Source: Nicotiana tabacum (Eukaryota; Streptophyta; Magnoliopsida; Solanales; Solanaceae). From it: DNA of 64,000 nucleotides. Positions 56,021 through 64,000 of this stretch are shown piece after piece. The notes under the pieces are model-generated. The model was not told where the DNA came from, made no database searches, and worked only from the letters and a program-made list of their open reading frames with translations. The position numbers and the translations under genes were made by a program. The stretch spans positions 127,780,997 to 127,844,996 of the forward strand of contig NC_134097.1 in the NCBI RefSeq assembly GCF_000715075.1. The letters are read 5' to 3'. Within the stretch, counting starts at the first letter, position 1; each line of letters begins with the position of its first letter.

Positions 56021-57000
56021 CTCCTACTGTGGACTTGTCTCTTCCTAGTACACCGATTGCACTTCGGAAAGGTATACGGACCACCCTTAATCCTAATCCC
56101 CATTATGTTGGTTTAAGTTATCATCATTTGTCATCACCCTATTATGCTTTTCTATCTTCTTTGTCCTCTGTTTCCATCCCTAAGTCTACAGGTGAAGCAT
56201 TGTCTCATCCAGGATGGCAACAAGATATGATTGACGAGATGTCTGCTTTACATACGAGTGGTACTTGGGATTGTCCCTCTTCCTTCAGGTAAATCTATTG
56301 TTGGTTGTCGTTGGGTGTATGCAGTCAAGGTTGGTCCGGATGGTAAGGTTGATCTTCTTAAGGCTTGTCTTGTTGCCAAGGGATATACTCAGATATTTGG
56401 GCTCGATTACAGTGATACCTTCTCTCCCGTGGCTAAGATAGCATCAATCCGCCTTTTTCTATCTATGGCTGATGTTCGCCATTGGCCCCTCTATCAGCTG
56501 GACATTAAGAATGCATTTTTACACGGTGACCTTGAGGATGAAGTTTATATGGAGCAACCACCTGGGTTTGTTGCTCAAGGAGAGTCTCGTGGCCTTGTAT
56601 ATCGCTTGCGCTGGTCACTTTATAGTCTAAAGCAGTCTCTTCGAGCCTGATTTGGTAAGTTCAGCACAGTTATCCAGGAATTTGGCATGACTCGGAGTGA
56701 AACTGATCTCTCTGTATTCTATCGGCACTCTGCTTCGAGTCTCTGTATTTATCTGGTGGTCTATGTTGACGACATTGTTATTACCAGCAATGACCTTGAC
56801 GACATTGTTATTACCAGCAATGACCAGGATGGTATTACTAAATTGAAGCAACATCTTTTTCAACACTTTCAGACTAAGGATCTGGGCAAACTAAAGTATT
56901 TTCTGGGTATTGAGGTCGCTCAGTCTAGCTCAGGTATTGTGATCTCACAACGGAAGTATGCCTTAGATATTCTTGAGGAGACATAAATGACAGGTTGTAG
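56021..57000 (+). pseudogene. Copia reverse transcriptase with doubled YVDD loop
   Basis: IVGCRWVYAVKVGPDGKVDLLKACLVAKGYTQIFGLDY (split by no stop), YQLDIKNAFLHGDLEDEVYMEQPPGF, then a stop at 56,648 (LRA*FGKF). The catalytic [11 protein letters not shown] at 56,763 is followed at once by a second [10 protein letters not shown] through a 30-bp perfect tandem duplication. [17 protein letters not shown] follows. A stop at 56,984 and another near 57,048 follow. The duplication keeps the frame but would insert ten residues in the active-site hairpin. Confidence 0.88.
56766..56825 (+). repeat. 30-bp perfect tandem duplication at RT catalytic site
   Basis: Units 56,766-56,795 and 56,796-56,825 are identical. 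Each encodes the DD..IVITSND section. Confidence 0.97.
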
Positions 57001-57079
57001 ACCTGTTGACACTCCGATGGATCCGAATTCTAAACTTTTTCCAGGATAGGGGGAGCCTCTTAGCGATCCTGCAAGATAT

Positions 57080-57720
57080 ATGCAGTTGGTTGGTAAATTA
57101 AATTACCTTACAGTGACAAGATCTGACATTTCCTTTTCTGTGAGTGTTGTGAGTCAGTTTATGGATTCTCCGTGTGATAGTCATTGGGATGCAGTTGTTC
57201 ATATTCTTCGGTATATAAAATCAGCTCCAGGCAAAGGTTTATTGTTTGAGGATCGAGGCCATGAGCAGATCGTTGGATACTCAGATGCTGATTGGGCAGG
57301 ATCACCTTCTGATAGACGTTCTACTTTTGGATATTGTGTCTTAGTAGAAGGAAATTTGGTATCTTGGAAGAGCAAGAAACAGTATGTGGTTGCTCGGTCT
57401 AGTGTAGAAGCAGAATATCGAGTAATGGCTATGGCGACATGTGAGCTAATTTGGATCAAACAGTTGCTCAACGAGTTGAAATTTGGTGAGATTAGTCAGA
57501 TGGGACTTGTGTGTGATAATCAAGTTGCTCTTCATATTGCGTTAAATACATTATTCCATGAGAGAACTAAACACATTGAAATTGACTGTCACTTTGTCAG
57601 AGAAAAGATACTCTCAGGAGATATTGCTACAAAGTTTGTGAAGTCGAATGATTAGCTTGCAGATATTTTCACCAAGTCTCTCACTGGTCCTCGTATTAAC
57701 TATATATTTAACAAGCTCGG
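57080..57720 (+). pseudogene. Copia RNase H
   Basis: VGKLNYLTVTRSDISFSVSVVSQF, then RNase H: VGYSDADWAGSPSDRRST (Asp), SSVEAEYRVMA (Glu), LVCDNQVALHIA (Asp), HIEIDCHFVREK, and, after a stop at 57,653, LADIFTKSL, the classic copia end. Catalytic residues are intact; only the last stop breaks the frame. Confidence 0.88.
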
Positions 57721-57755
57721 TACATATGATTTATATGCACCAGCTTGAGGGGGAG

Positions 57756-57890
57756 TGTTAGAATAATTATGTAACCTTAATCCCATATGTATTAGGAGTA
57801 GGACATGTTATGTATATATATAGGGCTCATTGTATCATGTTTAACATATGAGAATAATATCAATCATATTTTCTCCTGTGCATTCTCACA
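57756..57890 (+). repeat. 3' LTR of the copia element
   Basis: 135 bp, directly after the purine tract GAGGGGGAG. Differs from the 5' LTR by about ten changes, including a two-base difference in the TA run and ACATA in place of TT before TGAGAATAATATC. Confidence 0.93.
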
Positions 57891-58058
57891 AGTACCACCA
57901 CCAAGCATTTGTTGTTTGTGCTCTCATCAGCAGCTTTTCCTCATGTACGGATCCTAGGCGATCAGCAACCAATGCAGTTTTTTTTGGTAATAAACGATTT
58001 ATTCAAACAACAAGCTAAAAGTTATTACAACTAGAGATCAGTCTAGGTAACGTAGTGC

Positions 58059-58598
58059 CTAGACTGTCTCTTTTAAATACATGGCCAACAAAAGCGGGCG
58101 GAAGAGCATAAGTTTGCAAAATACAAAAAGTGTCCAAGCTACAACCATTTTTGCTAATAGGTCCGCTACTCCATTAGCCTCTATAAAAACATGCTTCAGT
58201 TGTGGATCATTCACCTTCCGCAATAGGTACCTGCAATCATCAATCAAATTTTGATAGAGACAGTTGTTAGATTTTAGGAGATTTATTAGTTCCAAACAGT
58301 CTGTCTCTATTACTAATGGGAAGAGTTTTTCTGTTAGTGCTAGTTTGACTCCATGGAGTAGTGCCAGGAATTCCATATATATGTTAGTAGCATGATCGAT
58401 TCTCATATTGAAGCGTAAGATCCATTGGTCCCTATCATCTCTAAACACCCCTCTTATTCCTCCCACTCCTGGGTTTCCTACACATGAGCCATCAATATTT
58501 AGTTTATAAAAATTTGGAGTTGGAGGCTCCCATTTAACAAGGATAGTTTTCTTGGGGGGTTTTAAGCTAAGATTTTTTGGCAGGTAAAAGTATTCCAT
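58059..58598 (-). pseudogene. LINE RNase H domain
   Basis: KLNIDGSCVGNPGVGGIRGV, MEFLALLHGVKLAL, LVIETDCLELINLL and NGVADLLAKM show the four acidic positions of RNase HI (D, E, D, D). Open over 179 codons. The family clears RNA from RNA-DNA hybrids in plant L1 elements. The preceding frame is different, so it is disconnected from RT. Confidence 0.88.
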
Positions 58599-58618
58599 GG
58601 CTTTGCTAATGGGTTGGC

Positions 58619-59362
58619 TTATGGTGATAAAGGATTTAATTCCTTGGAAGAGAATCCCATTTCTGAAGTTCCAAATATGTCATAGGAGGAATCGGAGAAA
58701 ATCTGACCAACGTAGGTGATTGTTGAAGGATTTCCTTGATACGAGTTGTTTTTAAGCCAATTACACAAGGTATCTTTTCCTAAGGAGTTCTGAGAGAAGG
58801 GATGGTTAGTATTTGTTTGTTCCCAGATGGATCTAGAGTAGCTGCAGCGGAAGAAGATATGTTTCATGTTCTCAGTCTCCCTATTGCATATGCTACAAGT
58901 GTCGTCATGGCAAATCCCTCTTTTGGCCAGCATATGCTTTGTGGGTAGCCTGTCCCATAATACTGTCCAAAGGAAATATTTCAGTTTGTTTAAGGAGTTG
59001 GTTTTCCAGATCCAAGAGTAGTCTTTTTTATTGCAAGTAAAATCTGAGATTGCTTCGTAGGCAGCCTTAACGGAGAAACAGTTATAACCCTTTGAGTCCC
59101 AAGTATATGAGTCAATAGTGGGCGTAGTTTGTTTTATGTAAGTGCAATTTATCTTAGAGACTATATCTCGGGGTAATTCGAAGGACAAATCCCTAAGGTC
59201 GAATATTCCTTTTTCGATAATGCAGGAGAGATTTAGGTCAAGCTCCCTAGTAGGAATGGGACCTTGGATGTAGTCTCTAAGAGCTCCTAAATGATTTATC
59301 CATTTATCATGCCATATGTTGATGGATATCCCATTTCCTACCAGCCATTTTAGTGTTGGCAT
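58619..59362 (-). pseudogene. LINE zf-RVT region
   Basis: WLVGNGISINIWHDKWI, then KLKYFLWTVLWDRLPTKHML and CSICNRETENMKHIFFRC, the zinc-binding reverse transcriptase (zf-RVT) module of plant LINEs (C-x2-C..H-x4-C). It follows the RT in frame 1 (59,408-60,151), separated by a stop. Confidence 0.88.
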
Positions 59363-59407
59363 TGCAAATCACAGAGCCTTTCCTAATGACCTTCCAAGTG
59401 TGTGAGC

Positions 59408-61014
59408 CTATATTCTTGCTTTTCCTATGGTCATATTTACTAGATAGACCCATAGAGCCTCTTTCTCTTTTCTATATCTCCAAGCTAATTCCGCATTGAA
59501 AGAATAGTTTTTCCAATGGGTGTTGGGAATATCTAAGCCCCCTTGTTTTTTAGGCATTGTGACTATGCTCCATTTGACAAGGTGGCATTTCTTTTTTTCC
59601 TCCGTGCTACCCCATAAGAAGTTTCTTTGGATAGATTCTATCTTGTTGAGGGTTGTTTTGGGGAGATCATATATTTGCATGATGTGGTTAGGGATTGCGG
59701 TTAGGGTTGCTTTTATGAGGGTTGACCTACCGGCCATATTAAGAAACTTAGTTTTCCAACCTTTTAGTCTGGTATTCATCCTGTCTAGGATGAATTGGAA
59801 GTCTTTTCTGGTAGTATTGGCATTAGGCATAGGGAAACCCAGGTACTTACCAAAATTATTAGTATATCTCATTGAAAAGCAGTTGTTAATATGATCTTTG
59901 TAATCCGTAGGGGTATTCCTGGAGAACACAACTTTTGATTTCCCAAAATTGATAGATTGCCCCGAAGCATTGCAAAATTTGTTAATAGTGTGTATAATTG
60001 AGTTATAGCTTTTTTGGTTGGCTTCGGCTAGGAGGATAAGGTCGTCTGCAAAGAATAGATGGGAAAGCTCTGGGCTTTTGGGAGGTATTTTGATGGGAGT
60101 CCATCTATAACAATCTATTTCATGGTCAATTGGCCTAGAGAGAATTTCCATACATATGATAAAGATATACGGGGAAAGAGGGTCCCCTTGTCTAATACCC
60201 CTAGAAGGTTCAAAGAATTATGTTCTCGGGCCATTGATAAGAATAGTCGTGGTGGTGGTAGAGATGCAAGACATAATAAGCTTGATGAGGTTAGGAGGGA
60301 AGTTAAGAGAGGTGAGAGAGAATTTAACAAAAGACCGTTCAATTTTGTCAAAGGCTTTTTCCAGATCGATTTTAATCATCATTTTAGATTTTTTACCCTT
60401 AGTTTTCCTAAAGTGGTATAGTACCTCATTTATGACTACGACATTGTCAGCAGCTCTTCTGCCCTTGATAAAGCTAATTTGTGTAGGGTGAATGAGATTT
60501 GGTAGGAAGGTTTTAATGCGGTTAGCAATTATCTTAGTACGACCTTATAAGCCGTGCTGCAAAGGCTTATAGGTCTAAACTGCCTAATTGTTTTAGCATT
60601 TTGACATTTGGGAATGGGAGAAACTAAGGTGTTATTCATGCTTTTAAGCATTCTTTTGGATTGGAATGATTCTTGGCATAATTTAATGAGATTATTGCCT
60701 GTCTCCTTCCAGTATTTCTGGTAGAAGAAAGGATGAAGCCCATCCGGCCCTGGAGCTTTGTAGAGTTTGAAAGAGTCTAGGGCCCTTTTTATTTCTTCTA
60801 TAGAGGGAATACTACTTAGGTATAGATGGTCTTGGTAACTAATTGTAGTATTGTAGGACATGTAGATATTATTGAGTGAGGATTGATTGTGACCCGTAGT
60901 ATAGAGGTTTTGATAGTAGTTAATAATTAGGTCTTTGATGGGCTTTTGATCTTGGAGCCAATTCCCTGCTTCATCTTTTAAACAGATAATTCTATTTTTC
61001 CTTCTTCTTTGCAT
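59408..61014 (-). pseudogene. LINE reverse transcriptase
   Basis: 61,014-60,529 reads DSFKLYKAPGPDGLHPFFYQ and RQFRPISLCSTAYK. Frame changes in 60,150-60,530 break the middle (KAFDK and GDPLSPY-type segments in different frames). 60,151-59,408 holds the catalytic LFFADDLILLAEA (about 60,030-60,060) and KYLGFPMP, RLKGWKTKFLNMAGRSTLIK. The usual YADD Tyr is Phe. Non-functional because of at least two frameshifts. Confidence 0.88.
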
Positions 61015-61098
61015 TGTGGTAATGTGGAAGAATTTTGTGTTAGCGTCTCCATCCTGGATGCACTGAACCCTGGATTTGAGTTTCTAGAAGTCCTCCTC

Positions 61099-62110
61099 CT
61101 ACATGAGTACTATGTTATACTCATGTAGGAGTTCATTTTTCAGGTTTATGAGGAATTGGCTGTGGGGATAGTTTGGGGAGTTCTGGATACCTTTTAATCT
61201 AGCTAGTAATTTTCTCTTCCATTTAAAAATGTTACCAAAAGTATTTTTGTTCCATTCAATTGCCTTGGAACAGAAATTGTCTATGGCTTTAGTTATATTT
61301 GGTTGGTCAGAACATGAGTTATCGACCAAGGCTCTAAAGGTGGGGTGAGAAAGCCACATAGATTCTATTCTAAAAATATTGCTATTAGTAGGGAAGCTTT
61401 TGTATAGGTCTAATTTTATTGGACAATGGTCTGAGTGGACTATAGTTAGATGCTTGATGCTAGCTTTTTGAAATAGTTCTAACCATTTCGTGTTCGTAAT
61501 GCATCTATCGAGTTGTTCCATAATTATATTTTTACAATTTTTCCTTTTGTTAGTCCAGGTAAACTTTGGGCCCTTAAACCCTAAGTCCACAAGGCCACAT
61601 TGGTTCATGCAATCTAGGAAGTGTGAGACTCGATTATAATTTATGGGTAAACCTCCAAACTTTTCTGAGGCACGAGTGACTTCATTGAAGTCTTCCGCGG
61701 CTAGCCACTGTCCTTTATAGTTATTAGCTACTATTTCTAGATTTTGCCATAGAATTAATTTTTCTTCCAATAGGTTACTAGCATAAATAATAGAACATAA
61801 CCAACTTTTTGTTGAATTCCGTACCTTTACCATGGCGTGTATCTCTTAGTCCGTTCCTCCAGTTTGGTCCATCATTGTGTCTCCATTGTTCCACATGAGC
61901 ACGATGCCCTCCCCCCCCCCTCCGAGTTTCCATTGGCGGGCATTTGGATAAGGCTTGAGTAGTCGAAATCTTATACCAAAACATGGTGGTCTTCCATTTT
62001 TGTTTCTAGCAGGGCCACAATACTAGGTCTATGATAGTCCAGCATTGCTCTAAAAGCTCGTCTAAATTCTGCGCTATTTGTGCCTCGACAGTTCCATATC
62101 ATCATATTCA
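61099..62110 (-). pseudogene. LINE endonuclease
   Basis: APE-type endonuclease starting MNMMIWNCRGTNSAEFRR (about 62,106) with LLETKMEDHH, a stop and frame change at a C-rich run (61,908-61,922), then IYASNLLEEKLILWQNLE, AEDFNEV (GDFNEV is usual), LVDLGFKGPKFTWTN and IVHSDHCPIKLDL. The catalytic SDH and the WNCRG Asn remain. Upstream of MNMMIW the frame continues to about 62,460 with low-complexity sequence. Confidence 0.85.
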
Positions 62111-62796
62111 TGCTTATGTTTCTGTTTGAAGCTCCTCTTTCATGGCTGCTGGTTGGGCTTTGGTTGTTCCTCATGCTTTTCCGTTGTGTCCAATAGTGTG
62201 TGAACATTGTGGGGACTAACACTACTACATGTTGGTACAATCCCGGGGGGTTCATTTTCCTGATGGAGATGGAGCTCTTCCTCAAATCCACTGGGCAGCT
62301 TAAGATGTACCTTTTTTTTCTTGCTTGGAATGCCATTGTTTTTGGGTTGGTTTCAGTTCTAGTATGTATAGAAGTAAAAGAACTAAATGTTGTAAATGTA
62401 AATAAACTGTATCCATTCTGAATATCCACTGTTTCTGTCTTAACCTTCTCTTCTTTCGACAAGCTCTTTGGTTTTTTTCAGGGGAATGGCTGTTTGTGTG
62501 GGTACCAAAAGTAGGCAGCTTGAACTTTTCTGTTGGACCATTTTTCGCACCATTCAATTTTCTTCGAAAGAATTGGATAGCCCAAGGGTTGGACCACTAG
62601 CTGAACAACACAAACCGGATAAAGAGAAGGAACATATAAAATGTTCTTTTAAAAAATTGGTTTAGAATTATTAGGGAAAGGAGAAGATTAATTGAAAGAG
62701 ATAGGGAGAAGATTAACTTAAAAAATGACACATAATCTTGTAAATTTACGAATAGAACTTTTCGATTAAAAGAAGACAATATTTTAGAATATGCAG

Positions 62797-64000
62797 CAAG
62801 TATCAACGGAGAGTATCCAGAAAGAATAGGACAACTAGAATGCCGGGTATTGTTGCCAGGTCCATATGTCTTATATCTGCTTGTTGTAGAGGAAAGTGCA
62901 AAAAGCAATTAACAGACACAACCTCTTGCAGAAATGTACGGTAAGACTGCTTACAATAGACTTTGTGGTCCGATCCTTCCCCGGACCCGCGCATAGCGGG
63001 AGCTTAGTGCATCGAGTTGCCCTTAACAATATTGACCCTTGTGGCTCATCATTCAAAAGATTGAACTTATGAATGGAAGTACTTCAATAAACATATCTAT
63101 ACTATGGATGAGAGTACTTAAATAAACATGTATGATTTGATGCTAATTGTTGTCCTCATTAACTTTTAGGGTGTCTGTTCCATTATGGTTTGATCTACTG
63201 CCTTATTTTCTTCGTCCCGTTGTTCTTGTGGAGGCTGATAATTGAATCTTGATTCTAGTCAGGATAGTTGGCAAATTTGTGGTTTAATTAATATCTCTAG
63301 AAAGTCCTTATAAAAAAAGTTAATATCTCTGGAAATTACCTAGCATCTTTGAAATCGCTTATTTCTTTTGTAATACACTGGTTGAGGCATGTGATATGAG
63401 ATTTGATTACATCGTCCTTTAATTTTCAAGAATTTAAGTTCTTTCATTATTTTTTTTTTCATTAGATATGAGCTGTTGTTTTTATGCCTTTGGCTCAAGT
63501 ATTGTAAAATACTCACACCTGCTGGTTTCTTTATTGAAAATCTGGCCGTACTATGTGATGCTTGCTTAGACTTTGAAGATTTTCACCTTCTGGGATATGT
63601 TGAGAATCACAGCTACACCCATTGTTAGAAGATTCATAATGAAGATCTGACTGTGTTATTTGACCTTTTTTCACCTTCTAAGTTGTTTTTTTACTTCTTA
63701 TCTGCTTCACTATCTTTGAATATGAACATGTTAGTATCTGTAGTTTTATCGAGTGCACGAATTATTAAATTAATTGAATCAGCTTGTCTTAAATTGGGTG
63801 TCTATTTTTATAGTTGTTGATGTTCCTATTTCGTGTCTTATGACTTTCCGTTCTTTCCTTTAATCCCCACTAACCTATTTCGCTCACAATTTGAATTATT
63901 GAACTATTTTCCAGTACTACTTGAAGACTGGAACTTGCAAGTTTGGAGCCACATGCAAGTTTCACCATCCTAGAGACAAGGCTGGAATTGCTGGAAGAGT
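62797..64000 (+). CDS. CCCH zinc-finger protein (ZFN type), two internal exons, partial
   Basis: Exon 62,797-62,846 encodes [15 protein letters not shown] and ends at a GT donor. Exon 63,915 to beyond 64,000 starts after TATTTTCCAG and encodes [20 protein letters not shown] and DKAGIAGR. Joined in phase they form a C-x8-C-x5-C-x3-H finger and linker matching the second zinc finger of plant ZFN-type CCCH proteins (nucleic-acid binding; usually five fingers). The family usually has PECQ where this copy has LECR. The preceding exon with the first finger is not visible; the LINE and copia elements fill the upstream DNA. It runs off the window, so function is open: gene or 5'-truncated relic. Confidence 0.75.
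62909..63023 (+). mobile_element. SINE 3' part (TS-like)
   Basis: CTCTTGCAGAAATGTACGGTAAG..TACAATAGAC..GTGGTCCGATCCTTCCCCGGACC..GCGCATAGCGGGAGCTTAGTGCA is the body of a Solanaceae TS-type SINE (recognised from memory). The tRNA-derived head is not seen, so it is 5'-truncated. It lies in the intron of the CCCH gene. Confidence 0.85.
63024..63914 (+). other. Rest of the CCCH gene intron
   Basis: 890 bp, T-rich like plant introns, ending in TTGAACTATTTTCCAG. No other feature seen. Confidence 0.7.

Larger units (their letters stand above)
52581..57890 (+). mobile_element. Ty1/copia retrotransposon with very short LTRs, full length
   Basis: 5,310 bp, flanked by AGTAC target duplications (52,576-52,580 and 57,891-57,895). 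LTRs are only 133 bp (52,581-52,713) and 135 bp (57,756-57,890), running TGTTA to TCTCACA, with about ten differences. Primer site TGGTATCAGAGC at 52,714 (iMet type) and polypurine tract GAGGGGGAG at 57,747-57,755. Order gag, protease, integrase, RT, RNase H is copia. It holds a 376-bp hAT MITE between integrase and RT. Coding parts are broken. Confidence 0.95.
57978..62590 (-). mobile_element. LINE (plant L1 type) with C-terminal RNase H
   Basis: Minus-strand non-LTR element. From 5' to 3': remnant before the endonuclease, endonuclease, RT, zf-RVT and RNase H, then a short A8 tail at 57,978-57,985. The plant L1 layout with an RNase H after RT is clear. The right end is not exact: homology fades near 62,590, and no target duplication was found, so the 5' end is probably truncated. 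At least five frames are used across the coding part. Confidence 0.88.

Noticed and set aside
57960..62600. Target duplication around the LINE
   Set aside because: Compared the bases left of the A-tail with the right flank; no convincing match was found.

Overview
This window is nuclear DNA from a dicot plant, most probably a Solanaceae species (tobacco/tomato/potato relatives). The reasons are a plant nuclear tRNA-Trp, plant genes with short GT-AG introns, plant-specific retrotransposon lineages (Tat/Ogre, CRM-like chromovirus, Tekay-like LTRs, short-LTR copia, L1-type LINE with a C-terminal RNase H) and a SINE tail resembling the TS family known from Solanaceae. The species call is inference; everything else is read from the sequence.

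Layout. 1-43,735 is a nested retrotransposon block. 1-8,680 is the 3' end of one Tat/Ogre-type element (A): RNase H, second RNase H, integrase, a hairpin-rich 3' UTR, polypurine tract and a 4.6-kb LTR. 8,690-14,645 is a fragment of a related LTR, interrupted by a 2.9-kb solo LTR with a TAATT target duplication, and ending in a piece of integrase from a different, Retand-like element. 14,646-37,238 is a nearly complete second Tat/Ogre element (B): truncated 5' LTR, primer binding site, ORF1, gag, protease with G-patch, RT, two RNase H domains, integrase, hairpin array, polypurine tract and 3' LTR. The 3' LTR is interrupted by a minus-strand chromovirus (30,692-36,721). 37,239-43,735 is a 5'-truncated Retand-like element with an antisense gene and its 3' LTR. 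The left and right LTR/integrase junctions match, so part of the block was duplicated.

43,736-64,000 is gene-containing DNA. An EPF2-like stomatal-patterning peptide relic abuts the Retand-like LTR. A tRNA-Trp(CCA) follows at 44,678. Then come fragments of copia, Tekay-like and Tat gag sequence, and an AT-rich stretch. A complete three-exon gene for 3-ketodihydrosphingosine reductase (TSC10A type) lies at 48,777-52,086. A copia element (52,581-57,890, TSD AGTAC, carrying a hAT MITE) and a minus-strand LINE (57,978 to about 62,590) follow. The window ends in two exons of a CCCH zinc-finger (ZFN-type) gene with a SINE tail in the intron between them.

The only genes that look functional are TSC10A and the tRNA; the CCCH gene lacks visible upstream exons. 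Every transposon protein region carries stops or frameshifts. The most interesting signals are: (i) arrays of about 29-bp units in the Tat/Ogre 3' UTRs that each fold into a short hairpin whose stem bases change in compensating pairs; (ii) a hairpin conserved at an almost fixed distance (110/111 bp) from the TATA box of both Tat/Ogre LTRs; (iii) an intron-containing antisense gene in the Retand-like element; (iv) the broken EPF2-like gene; and (v) several in-frame or splice-related micro-duplications, including one that doubles the catalytic YVDD loop of the copia reverse transcriptase.
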